Below the pieces are notes generated by a model. It made no database searches, had not been told where the DNA came from, and saw only the letters and a list, made by a program, of their open reading frames with translations. A stretch of 64,000 nucleotides of DNA, from contig CAZBRT010000002.1 in the NCBI GenBank assembly GCA_964494625.1, positions 682,001-746,000 of the forward strand, read 5' to 3'. Positions 25,905 to 34,496 of the stretch are shown here, one piece after another (position 1 is the first letter of the stretch; the number at the start of each line of letters is the position of its first letter). The stretch is from UBA2784 sp964494625. Its GTDB lineage: Bacteria; Pseudomonadota; Alphaproteobacteria; Micropepsales; Micropepsaceae. The position numbers and the translations under genes are program-made.

Positions 25905-28900
25905 TCAGTCAGCTGCCGTGATCGACACCGACGACAGCGCGGTGCGGCCGATGATCTGCGGCGCATACATGTCTTCCACCTGCGCGGCCGGCAGGGTGAA
26001 AGTGCCGGGCGTGATCGCACGCACGACATAGGCAACGGTAAAGACCGGGCGCACCTGGTTCACCGACGGGTCGGTCGAACGCCAGCTTGAGCCGACCGTG
26101 AAGGTTGCCACGAAACGGTCATCACGCGCGACCACCGAACTTGTGGAGGCAAGCGTCGGCAGGAACGGATAGACACTGGAGCCATCCTCGTTCCGGCGCA
26201 CAGCCCCTTCGATTTCCCAGCCCGCAGGCAGGAGATCGAGCACCGCCATCTCGCGGTACAGGTTGTTGGACAGTTGGCCCGAGACCACCACGATGGCGCG
26301 GTCATTCTGGCGCATCGTCGCCAGATTGAGCGGCGTGCCGTCAAGCGAAAGCACCATCTTGTTGACCGACAGGCCCGACGCCATCGGCGGCAAAGGCGCA
26401 GCCGGGGCCCCCGAGACCGATACCGTGCGATAGAGCGTCGCCGCGCCGGTGTTCGTCACCGTCACGCCGCTGAGAACCTCGGCGTCGGCCGGCAGGATGG
26501 TGACGGCATTGCCGCCCGTCTCCGCCGTGGTGCCGGTGATGCTGAGTGACACCGGCTGGGCCTGGGCGAGCAGCTGGCGCTGGGCCAGCAGCATCCACGC
26601 CTTTTCCTGCGTGGTCGTCCAGTTGAGCGACAGGTTGAACTCGCGCGTGCGGTTCAGCAATTGCAGCACGAGACTGTTGTCGTTCACTTCGGCTGCAACG
26701 GCGGTCAGACCCGAGACATCGCGCAGCATCGAGCCGTAGCCCGTCGAGATGTAGGTCAGCGGTTGGGCCGACAAGGCGTTGTCACGCGCACGGCCAAAGG
26801 CGATGTTCGCGCGCGAACGGTCACCAATCGCCAGCAACGCTGCGCCCAGCATGCCATCGCCCAGGGGATTGCCGATCGAGGCGCCCGACGTATCGGCGAA
26901 GTAGCGCAGATCGCCGGGGATCACCTGACCGGAACGCGCCAGAAGGTAATAGGCATAGGCGCGCGCGATGTCGGGACGTCCCTCGGACGCCGCCACGCCG
27001 CGCAGCCACTTCAGGGCACGGTCAATGCCATCCTGCGGCACGACATAGGACCCCTCTGCACGGGCGCGCATCAGGAAGTCCACCGCAAAGGCACCGATGA
27101 AGGGGTCCGCCTCGTCGCCGAGGAATGACCACATGCCGAAGCCGCCGGACCATTGCTGCATGTCGAGGATGCGGTCGATGGCACCCTGCACACGGTCGTG
27201 CATGGTGTTGTCAACCCGCAGGCCCGCTGCACCTGCCACATCATTGAAGACGAGCAGCGGCATCGCACCGCTGGTCGTCTGCTCAAGGCAGCCATAGGGG
27301 TAGCGGTCGAGCCATTTCATCATGCCGGCCACGTTGTCGTAGCCCTGCACGCTCGACACGTTGAGCGAGAGGCTGGTCGAACCCGGCACGAATTGCGAAA
27401 GGATCGTCGCCGGCAGCGTGTAGGACGCTCCCGGTGCCAGCGTCGCCACCTCGTCCACCGATTGGGTGAGCTGCGCCGGACGCACTTCAATCGGCCAGGC
27501 GCGGTCAATCTTCATGCCGCCGGGACCTTCCAGCGTCAGGTTGATCGTGCCGATGCCTGCACCCGCGGCAGTCAACGTCACGGGCAGAAGCTCGCGCTGG
27601 TTGACACCGAGATTTTGCGACAGGCGCACTTCGCCGCCCTGGGCTGCAACCGTGCCCGAAGCGCGGACCGTCACCGTGTAATCGCCCGCCGGTCCCGCCA
27701 CGTTGTGGAGGTTGAGGCCGACGCTTGCCGTATCGCCGGGTGCAAGGAAGCGCGGCAGGATGACTTCCGCCACCACATCGTCGCGCACAGTCATCGGCTT
27801 TGAGCCCTGACCCACGCCGCTGGCCGACCAGGCCACCGCCATCAGGCGCAGCTCGCCGTTGAAGTCCGGCACATCGAAGGTGACCGAGGCCTTGCCGTCA
27901 CTGTCGAGGGCAACAATGCCCGAGTAGAGGGCAACGATCCGCTGGGGCACGACCGAAAGGCCGCGACCGCCCATGCTGTCACCACCCGAGCGCAACTCGC
28001 CGAGCTGCACAAGATCGGTCTCGATCAGGCGGCCATAGTCGTCGCGCATGTCGAGGCCAAGACGGCGGCGGCCGAAATAGAAGCCGGCCGCATTCGGGCT
28101 CTTGAAGTCGGTGAGCTGGAGCACGCCTTCGTCAACGGCGGCCAGCGTCACATAGGCTTCGCCTTGCGCGTTGGCGACCGTCAGCGGCACGGTGACCGAC
28201 TGCCGCGGTGCGATCACATCCGGGCTTTCAATGGTCACATCCATCGTGCGCGGGCGGTTGTCGACACCGATCCAGGTAAGACCGATGGCGCGCACCGGCG
28301 CCTTTGACAGCGCCGAATCCAGCGGACGGTAATGCGTCACCAGCACATAGGCGCCCGCCCCCCATTCCGCGCGGACCGGGATATCGACGGTTGCGCCGTC
28401 GGCGGGCACGTCGATCACTTCGCTTGAGAAGATGCGGTCACCCGCCACCACCACCAGCGCCTTGCCGTCGGTGTTGGGTGTGATGCGCACTTTGGCTGTC
28501 GAACCGGCCGCGTAGTCATTCTGCTCGGCTTCAACCGCGAGGCGATCCGGACGGTCGCCGGTGGACGACGCACCCCAGCCCGACCAGAAGCGGATCGAGG
28601 TCGATGCGCCGGTGGCGGCATCGGTCACCGTCAGGCGATAGGTGCCCCAGGAGAGCACCTGGCCAAAGATTGCAGGCGCGCCTGCTTCGATGTTGACCGT
28701 CTGGCCGGCCACGATGCGGTCGCGCACGATGCGCTCATAACGCCAGTTACCGTCAACCGTGTACCAGTGATAGTCCACGTTCTCGTTGACGAGCTCCAGC
28801 GTGACATTGGGCAGCGCCACAAGCTGGCCATTGGCATCGACGGCGACGATCTCGAACTTCGCCTCGCTGCCTTCAGCGATCTCGTATTCAAAGAGCGGAC

Positions 28901-30821
28901 GGATGCCGATCATCACATTGCGCGTGCGCACGGGCACGCGGACCTCGCGCGCCGTGGTGCGGCCGCCGGGTTCATGCATCGCGACGCGCATGGTCGCGAT
29001 CAGGGGCAGGGTCGTATCGGGCACCTGATCGAAGATTGCGGTCGCCGACGAGCGGCCTTCGGCATCGGCGGTCGTGACGTCGATGACGCCCATCACCTCG
29101 TCGAACATCTCGTCCACGCGGCCAAAGCTGTAACCGGCAAGGTCGGGGAACGGATTTGTGTCGCGCGTGATGCGGTATTCGCCCTCACCCGTCAGGCCGG
29201 CGCCGGTTGCGCCATAGAGGAAGCGCGTCATCACATCGATGGTCGCACTGCCACCGGTCGAGACCCAGGTCTCGCGCGGCGTCAATTCGACCTTGAGGCG
29301 CTGCGGCACGAAGTCCTGCACGTCGAACTGCACGCGGCCAATGGCTTCGCCATCGACATCGGCATAGGCAGCAGCACTCCAGCGACCGCGCGGTGCGCCC
29401 GACGAGAGCGTGAAGGATTGCGCAAAGCCGCCCAATTGCTCGTCATTGAGCACGTAGCGGCGGAACTCCTGCCCGTCGGGCTTGGAGACGATCAGCGTCA
29501 CCGGCATGTCGCCAAGCGCATTGGCGGTGAAGTCACGCAGCAAGCCGGTCAGATAGACCGTCTCACCCGGACGATAGATGCCGCGGTCGAGATAAAGAAA
29601 GGCATCGGCCACATCGGGGATGGAACGGCCTTCCACGCCGCGATCCGACAGGTCAAAGGCGGAACGCCGCAGGTCGATATAGGCGAAATCATCTCCCGCA
29701 CGCGCGGTGATGACGGCAGGTTCATTGCCGCCGGCGCCCGAGACCATCGCATTGGTGAAGTTGGCGCGACCATCGGAATCGGTTGTTGCCTCGCCAAGGA
29801 TTTCGTTGTTGCGCGCGACAAGCTGCAGCTTGACGCCCGCCATCGTCTCGGCGCCCGAGAAATTGCGCGCAAAGACGGTGAGCCCGTCCTCGCCCGCAAA
29901 AGTCGTCAGCGCAACATCGGTGTTGATGATCCACTGGGCGGCGATGGGATCCCAGTCCCATTCGGATTCACGCTCGTCACGGGCGGCATCCTTGGCGATC
30001 ACCAGATAGACGCCGGGGGGCTGGTCCTTGATGACGTCGCCGACGGGGAATGCCGTGCGCACGGCCATGTTGCGGCCACCGGCCACCACCATCTGGCCTT
30101 CCCAGATGAGCGAGCCTTCGTCCTGCTCGTAGCCGTTCGACTCGTAGCTGTAAACTTCGCGCTGCTCGAGCACGTAGCTCGAAAGCCGCGCCAGCATGCG
30201 CTCGCCCACGCGGACAACGCGGATGTTGAGCTTGTCCACATTGACGGTCGTGATCGGCACGCCGCCCGCATTGCTGCGCGGCAGGATGAAGCCTTCACCG
30301 AAGGCAACGGACGACGGCCGGTCGCGCAGCGCAACGGGGATCGTTTCGGTCAGCGTCAGCTTTTCGCCATTGGCGGCGGGAAGGCCTTCGCGGATTTCGA
30401 GGGCGTATTCGTCGTTGAAAGCGAGACCCTGGATGCAGAGCCGGTTGTCGCTGACACGCAGCGCCATGTCGGCTTCGGGCTCGAAGCGCAGATAATCCTC
30501 GTAACGCACCGATCCGTCGGCGACGAGATTGCGCGTGAAGACGAGGCAGGCCTCGGGCGTGTCCTGCCCTGTCTCTGTCTCGAGGCGGCGGAAAGCAAAA
30601 TCGGGAAGGTCGGTATCAGCGACGGGCGGCGTGGTGACGCGCGTGGTGCCACTCGAGTCGGTTCCAGCCGTCGTCGTACCGGTCGTGCCGGTGGTGGAAC
30701 CCGTCGTTGTCGACGACGTGCCGAAAATGTCGCCAAGGAATGGCACATAATCGCGCGCGACATAGACGCCCGCTGCCAGTGCGACAACACCTGCCGCAAC
30801 CGTGCCGATCAACTTGTTCAT
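25905..30821 (-). CDS. Bacterial alpha-2-macroglobulin (YfhM-like), thioester type
   Basis: A 1638-residue periplasmic protease trap. The N-terminus MNKLIGTVAAGVVALAAGVY is an uncleaved or cleaved membrane anchor without lipobox cysteine, then a Thr/Gly/Ser-rich linker (about 37-62). MG domains and the bait region follow. The thioester motif is C1178-L-E-Q in YPYGCLEQTTSGAMP, so this is the reactive type. The open frame extends about 100 codons further, but ATG 30821 begins a proper membrane segment and has a G-rich ribosome site. A2M proteins snare external proteases that reach the periplasm; pairing with PBP1C may allow repair of the wall. The distal part continues with the complement-like domains to about 1500 and a C-terminal MG-like domain. 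Confidence 0.92.
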   Translation of the reverse strand: MNKLIGTVAAGVVALAAGVYVARDYVPFLGDIFGTSSTTTGSTTGTTGTTTAGTDSSGTTRVTTPPVADTDLPDFAFRRLETETGQDTPEACLVFTRNLVADGSVRYEDYLRFEPEADMALRVSDNRLCIQGLAFNDEYALEIREGLPAANGEKLTLTETIPVALRDRPSSVAFGEGFILPRSNAGGVPITTVNVDKLNIRVVRVGERMLARLSSYVLEQREVYSYESNGYEQDEGSLIWEGQMVVAGGRNMAVRTAFPVGDVIKDQPPGVYLVIAKDAARDERESEWDWDPIAAQWIINTDVALTTFAGEDGLTVFARNFSGAETMAGVKLQLVARNNEILGEATTDSDGRANFTNAMVSGAGGNEPAVITARAGDDFAYIDLRRSAFDLSDRGVEGRSIPDVADAFLYLDRGIYRPGETVYLTGLLRDFTANALGDMPVTLIVSKPDGQEFRRYVLNDEQLGGFAQSFTLSSGAPRGRWSAAAYADVDGEAIGRVQFDVQDFVPQRLKVELTPRETWVSTGGSATIDVMTRFLYGATGAGLTGEGEYRITRDTNPFPDLAGYSFGRVDEMFDEVMGVIDVTTADAEGRSSATAIFDQVPDTTLPLIATMRVAMHEPGGRTTAREVRVPVRTRNVMIGIRPLFEYEIAEGSEAKFEIVAVDANGQLVALPNVTLELVNENVDYHWYTVDGNWRYERIVRDRIVAGQTVNIEAGAPAIFGQVLSWGTYRLTVTDAATGASTSIRFWSGWGASSTGDRPDRLAVEAEQNDYAAGSTAKVRITPNTDGKALVVVAGDRIFSSEVIDVPADGATVDIPVRAEWGAGAYVLVTHYRPLDSALSKAPVRAIGLTWIGVDNRPRTMDVTIESPDVIAPRQSVTVPLTVANAQGEAYVTLAAVDEGVLQLTDFKSPNAAGFYFGRRRLGLDMRDDYGRLIETDLVQLGELRSGGDSMGGRGLSVVPQRIVALYSGIVALDSDGKASVTFDVPDFNGELRLMAVAWSASGVGQGSKPMTVRDDVVAEVILPRFLAPGDTASVGLNLHNVAGPAGDYTVTVRASGTVAAQGGEVRLSQNLGVNQRELLPVTLTAAGAGIGTINLTLEGPGGMKIDRAWPIEVRPAQLTQSVDEVATLAPGASYTLPATILSQFVPGSTSLSLNVSSVQGYDNVAGMMKWLDRYPYGCLEQTTSGAMPLLVFNDVAGAAGLRVDNTMHDRVQGAIDRILDMQQWSGGFGMWSFLGDEADPFIGAFAVDFLMRARAEGSYVVPQDGIDRALKWLRGVAASEGRPDIARAYAYYLLARSGQVIPGDLRYFADTSGASIGNPLGDGMLGAALLAIGDRSRANIAFGRARDNALSAQPLTYISTGYGSMLRDVSGLTAVAAEVNDNSLVLQLLNRTREFNLSLNWTTTQEKAWMLLAQRQLLAQAQPVSLSITGTTAETGGNAVTILPADAEVLSGVTVTNTGAATLYRTVSVSGAPAAPLPPMASGLSVNKMVLSLDGTPLNLATMRQNDRAIVVVSGQLSNNLYREMAVLDLLPAGWEIEGAVRRNEDGSSVYPFLPTLASTSSVVARDDRFVATFTVGSSWRSTDPSVNQVRPVFTVAYVVRAITPGTFTLPAAQVEDMYAPQIIGRTALSSVSITAAD

Positions 30822-31174
30822 GAAGACCCCCGAAATTTCTGCGTGCGGAAACGGTTCCGCCCGAACATTCACCACTTCACACTGCCGTGACAGCCTAGCG
30901 ACGATTCTTGGCGTCGCCAGTGTCAGGGCGGCAAAAACAATGCGCGACCAAGTGGCACGCTGCGCCTGCTCTATGGCTGCAACATGGCATAATCGGCGAA
31001 TTCCTGCGCTTTCATGTGATGCAGGATCGTCACACTCTTCTGCAGTGCAGCATGGGGGCACGGTAGATATTGCACCGCACAGGCCACTAAAGTCCCGACT
31101 CGCGCGCGTCTGTGCGCTATCACGCGGCAGGTCCAACTTCGCAGATGGCCGGACCGCATCCAGGGGGAGTGACG
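30822..31174. other. Divergent intergenic region, no gene found
   Basis: 353 bases separate the alpha-2-macroglobulin gene (minus) from the glycine-zipper gene (plus). Open frames here are extensions or shadows with no ribosome site. It must hold the two promoters, but I cannot assign convincing -35/-10 pairs. Confidence 0.4.
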
Positions 31175-31573
31175 ATGGACAAGCTTTTGAATGGCAAAGT
31201 GATCCTGTGGGCCATTATCGGCGCCGCAATGTGGGTAGGCTGGCCGCACTTGGTGGCTGCTGTCCCGATGGTTGGCGAGATCGGAGCGAATTTCAACGGA
31301 ATGGCTACGGGTGGCATTATCGGTGCGGTCATGGGCCTTCTTTATGGCGTGACTTCGAAGCCTGATATCGTAGGCGGCGTTGGCGGCGGCGCGGTTGCCG
31401 GCGCACTTGCCGGCCTGCTTGGTGGTGTCGCGAATGCAGGCATTGCCGGTGGCATGGATGCCGTGACCGGCATGGACTGGATGGCGCTCTTGAAGATGGG
31501 CGTTGCCTCGACCGCTGCTGGCGGCGCGGTTGGCGGCCTTGTCGGCAAGCTGATCGGCGGCTCGAGCAGCTAA
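31175..31573 (+). CDS. Glycine-zipper membrane protein, unknown function
   Basis: A 132-residue protein. One hydrophobic helix near the N-terminus (VILWAIIGAAMWVGWPHLVA) is followed by glycine-zipper stretches with G-x-x-x-G repeats (GGIIGAVMGLLYG, GGVGGGAVAGALAGLLGG, AAGGAVGGLVGKLIGG), which usually form tightly packed transmembrane hairpins. GGGGGAG before ATG 31175 is a strong ribosome site. No family is recognised beyond the zipper. It is a monocistronic gene with its own terminator. Confidence 0.75.
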   Translation: MDKLLNGKVILWAIIGAAMWVGWPHLVAAVPMVGEIGANFNGMATGGIIGAVMGLLYGVTSKPDIVGGVGGGAVAGALAGLLGGVANAGIAGGMDAVTGMDWMALLKMGVASTAAGGAVGGLVGKLIGGSSS

Positions 31574-31600
31574 TTTCTTTCCCCTTGCGGGGGATGTGAG

Positions 31601-31634
31601 AGGGCGGTGGGCAACCACCGCCCTTTTGCTTTTT
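31601..31634 (+). terminator. Rho-independent terminator
   Basis: GGGCGGTGG and CCACCGCCC form a stem closed by a GCAA loop, followed by TTTTGCTTTTT. It ends the glycine-zipper transcript. Confidence 0.9.
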
Positions 31635-31733
31635 CGTCTGCCTTCGCGCGCTGCCCAGCACATGATTCACGTTGCGGGCGGAATGCCTGATACAACATTC
31701 TCGAAGTGTTGAATCCGAGTCGGCATCCCGCGC

Positions 31734-33464
31734 ATGCACAACAAGCAAACTGAAATCTCAAGCGAGCGGCGCTTCATCGGCTGGCTGCGGCTTTATACGC
31801 CCAAGCTCGTCATCGCGTTGTCCGAGGGTTATCGCTGGCCGGATCTGCGGGCCGATGCGATTGCGGGGCTTACGGTCGCCATCGTCGCCTTTCCGCTTTC
31901 GATGGCGCTTGCAATCGCTTCCGGCCTGCCGCCCGAGCGCGGACTTTACACCGCGATCATTGCAGGCTTCCTGATCTCCCTTCTGGGCGGGGTGCGCCAC
32001 CAGATCGGCGGGCCGGCCGGTGCCTTCGTGGTTGTCGTTTTCAACATCGTGGCGGTGCACGGCTATGGCGGGCTGGTTGTCGCCACCTTGATGGCGGGCG
32101 TGATGCTGATTGCCGCCGGGCTGATGACGCTCGGCACCTATGTGAAGTACGTGCCCTATCCGGTCGTCACCGGGTTCACGGCCGGGATCGCCGTCATCAT
32201 CTTCACGTCGCAGGTGGGCGACATACTGGGCTTGAACCTTCAAAATGCGCCCGCAGGATTTGCCGAGCGCTGGTCGCTTTATGCATCGCGGATCGGCGAC
32301 ACGCAGCCCGTCACGCTTCTGCTTGCGGCGGGAACATTGCTGCTGATGCTGTTCTTGCGGCGGCTATCGCCCAAAATCCCGTTTTTCCTGATCGGCATCG
32401 TTGCCGCGACAGCGGTGACCATGCTGGCTGGTCTGCCGGTTGAGACGGTCGAGACGCGCTTTGGCGCCGTGCCCACGATGCTGCCCGCGCCCTTCATTCC
32501 CGACATCTCATGGGACATGATGATCGCGTTGCTGCCGTCGGCTGCAACCATCGCGTTCCTTGCGGGCATTGAATCCCTCCTGTGCGCAGTCGTCGCGGAC
32601 GGGATGACGGGACGGCGGCACCGTTCCAACACCGAACTTGTGGCGCAGGGCATTGCGGGCATGGCCTCGGTCGTTTTCGGCGGCGTGCCCGCCACGGGAA
32701 CCGTGGCGCGTACCGCCACCAACATCCGCGCGGGCGCGCGGACACCGGTTGCAGGCATGCTGCATGCCGTGTTCGTGCTTCTGTTCATGATCGCGCTTGC
32801 GCCGCTGGCCGGTGCGATGCCGCTTTGTGCGCTGGGCGCGGTTCTGGTGATTGTCGCATGGAACATGAGCGAGCATCGCCGCTTCCTTGCCTTGCTGCGC
32901 GCAAGCTGGGGCGAGCGGCTGATCACGGTGACGACCTTCCTTCTCACCGTGTTTGCGGACCTGACGCTTGCCATTGAAGTGGGCGTGGTGATGGCCGCGT
33001 TCTTCTTCATGCACCGCATGGCCGAGGCGGTCGAGATCACGACGCAAGGCCGCCTGATCGAATCCGATGTCGATGATTTCGCAGCACCCCGCCCCGATGC
33101 GCTGGAGCGCGCGCAAATTCCTCCCGGTGTCGAAGTCTTCCAGATCAACGGACCGTTCTTCTTCGGTGCCGCCTCGCGCCTGACGGACATCCTTTCGCAG
33201 ACGGCGTCACCGCCGCGCGTGTTCATCCTGCGGATGGGGCGCGTGCCGCTGATCGATACGACCGGCGGGCAGGCGCTTGCCAATTTCGTGGCCGAGGCCG
33301 CACGCAAGGGAACGCGCGTCATCCTCTCCAATGTGAAGGGCCAGCCTTTGGGGATGATTGAAAGTCTCGGGCTTTCAGACGGGACCGGCGGCGTTACCAT
33401 CGTCAAGAACCTTGAGCGGGCGCTGGAGGCGGCGCGCAGGATTCTGGAGGCACCGTCCGCATAA
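31734..33464 (+). CDS. SulP family inorganic anion transporter with STAS domain
   Basis: A 576-residue inner-membrane protein. The first ~60 residues include LRADAIAGLTVAIVAFPLSMALAIASGLPPERGLYT, the SulP signature. About 12-14 hydrophobic segments run to residue ~430, and the C-terminal STAS domain (about 450-560) ends with LRMGRVPLIDTTGGQALANF. SulP proteins carry sulfate, bicarbonate or dicarboxylates; the substrate here is not known. The gene has a 159-base upstream gap and ends two bases before the convergent toxin-like gene. Confidence 0.93.
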   Translation: MHNKQTEISSERRFIGWLRLYTPKLVIALSEGYRWPDLRADAIAGLTVAIVAFPLSMALAIASGLPPERGLYTAIIAGFLISLLGGVRHQIGGPAGAFVVVVFNIVAVHGYGGLVVATLMAGVMLIAAGLMTLGTYVKYVPYPVVTGFTAGIAVIIFTSQVGDILGLNLQNAPAGFAERWSLYASRIGDTQPVTLLLAAGTLLLMLFLRRLSPKIPFFLIGIVAATAVTMLAGLPVETVETRFGAVPTMLPAPFIPDISWDMMIALLPSAATIAFLAGIESLLCAVVADGMTGRRHRSNTELVAQGIAGMASVVFGGVPATGTVARTATNIRAGARTPVAGMLHAVFVLLFMIALAPLAGAMPLCALGAVLVIVAWNMSEHRRFLALLRASWGERLITVTTFLLTVFADLTLAIEVGVVMAAFFFMHRMAEAVEITTQGRLIESDVDDFAAPRPDALERAQIPPGVEVFQINGPFFFGAASRLTDILSQTASPPRVFILRMGRVPLIDTTGGQALANFVAEAARKGTRVILSNVKGQPLGMIESLGLSDGTGGVTIVKNLERALEAARRILEAPSA

Positions 33465-33466
33465 AC

Positions 33467-34039
33467 TCACCTCAACAGACTCTGCCCCACCCGAAAGACA
33501 CCTTTGATGTTTTCAGGATCGCAGACCGCGATCTGCACATGGGTTTTGTCCCGAAACCCGGCTCCCGGGTAAGCAGACTTTCCCTCAACAAAAATGCCTC
33601 GCACTGTTTCAATCGGATCATCGGGTGCGTCGTCTCCATGGATTGCATGAAGCCGCTTCAAGACTGCACAATCGAGATAACGAAGAAGCAACTTCTTCCC
33701 GTTTTTCGGCAAGTTGCCAACATTGTCCTGCTTCAGACTCTTGTAGGCAATTTTGAGGCGGGCAATGCCCGCGCTGGTTGACAGGTCAAGGCAATAGCCA
33801 AGATCGATGACTGCGCCAACGACGGCCGGTGTTCTGATCAGCCTGGGGTGCCGCTCAGCAACTTCCTCTGCAAACTCAAGCGCGCGCTTGGGATTGGCTT
33901 CCCAAAAATATATGCCGGGGCCGAGCCAATCATAAGCGTTGTTGCTTTGCTTGAACGGCTCGCCATTCAGCAGGAGCCCAGCGATTGATTCATCGCAACC
34001 GTGGTAGCCAAGGACAAAATTCGCCGCGAGGCGATGCAT
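33467..34039 (-). CDS. ADP-ribosyltransferase-like (DUF3990/PARP-fold) protein, candidate toxin
   Basis: A 190-residue protein. The N-terminal pattern YHGCDES (H13), a stretch to NNAYDWLGPGIYFWE (Y44) and ALEFA resembles the H-G and G-x-G-x-Y-F motifs of ADP-ribosyltransferase folds such as DUF3990; THVQIAVCDPENIKGVF near 166-182 would form the last core strand. I infer NAD-dependent modification but cannot assign a complete catalytic triad. It starts three bases after a 73-residue gene on the same strand, the usual antitoxin-first layout. The pair is AT-richer than neighbours and sits between two housekeeping genes, which suggests acquisition. Confidence 0.6.
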   Translation of the reverse strand: MHRLAANFVLGYHGCDESIAGLLLNGEPFKQSNNAYDWLGPGIYFWEANPKRALEFAEEVAERHPRLIRTPAVVGAVIDLGYCLDLSTSAGIARLKIAYKSLKQDNVGNLPKNGKKLLLRYLDCAVLKRLHAIHGDDAPDDPIETVRGIFVEGKSAYPGAGFRDKTHVQIAVCDPENIKGVFRVGQSLLR

Positions 34040-34042
34040 CCG

Positions 34043-34264
34043 TTACTTTCCGCCGTAATTACGGGAGAGCTTGCCTGAGTTGGTAAGGATGCCTTCGCGC
34101 TTGAGCTGTTCAATTGCCTTTTCGCGCGTTCCGAGATACTTCCGGTTGAACCGCTTCGCAGCGGCGCGAAACCGCTGCAGCGACTCTTCTGAATTGAGGT
34201 CGTCCCGGCTCCGCGCCGTGTGGACGACCACGTCTGATTTTGTGCGGGCAGCGCTTTCAGTCAT
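34043..34264 (-). CDS. Small protein, candidate antitoxin of the ART-like toxin
   Basis: A 73-residue charged helical protein (ESLQRFRAAAKRFNRKYLGT, then a C-terminal AIEQLKREGILTNSGKLSRN). The C-terminal segment EGILTxxGxLxxxY is seen in many short antitoxin-like proteins. No helix-turn-helix is evident. The GGAG before the ATG is very close (one base), so the start is uncertain, but no other Met exists. It is separated from the downstream gene by three bases. Confidence 0.55.
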   Translation of the reverse strand: MTESAARTKSDVVVHTARSRDDLNSEESLQRFRAAAKRFNRKYLGTREKAIEQLKREGILTNSGKLSRNYGGK

Positions 34265-34496
34265 GCTCCAACGCTAACACAAGCCTTCACGCCGGGAAAG
34301 TTCCGGCACCCGCCGCCAATCCCTATGATCCTAACCCTCTGCGATCACACGCGTTTCAAGCTCCTGAGTCAAAGATGCCTTGCGCCTTGTGCGGTGCAGC
34401 ATCCGCCCTGTATAAGCCCGGCCAAATCAGCTTGTTCGCGCGGTGCCCATTGGCGGGTGCCGTCTGTTCCCATTTTTCCTGAAAGCGCGGCGCCTC

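Noticed and set aside
28767..30890. A 707-codon open frame on the plus strand opposite the alpha-2-macroglobulin gene
   Set aside because: Antisense shadow caused by high GC at codon position 3 of the real gene; no family resemblance and no ribosome site.
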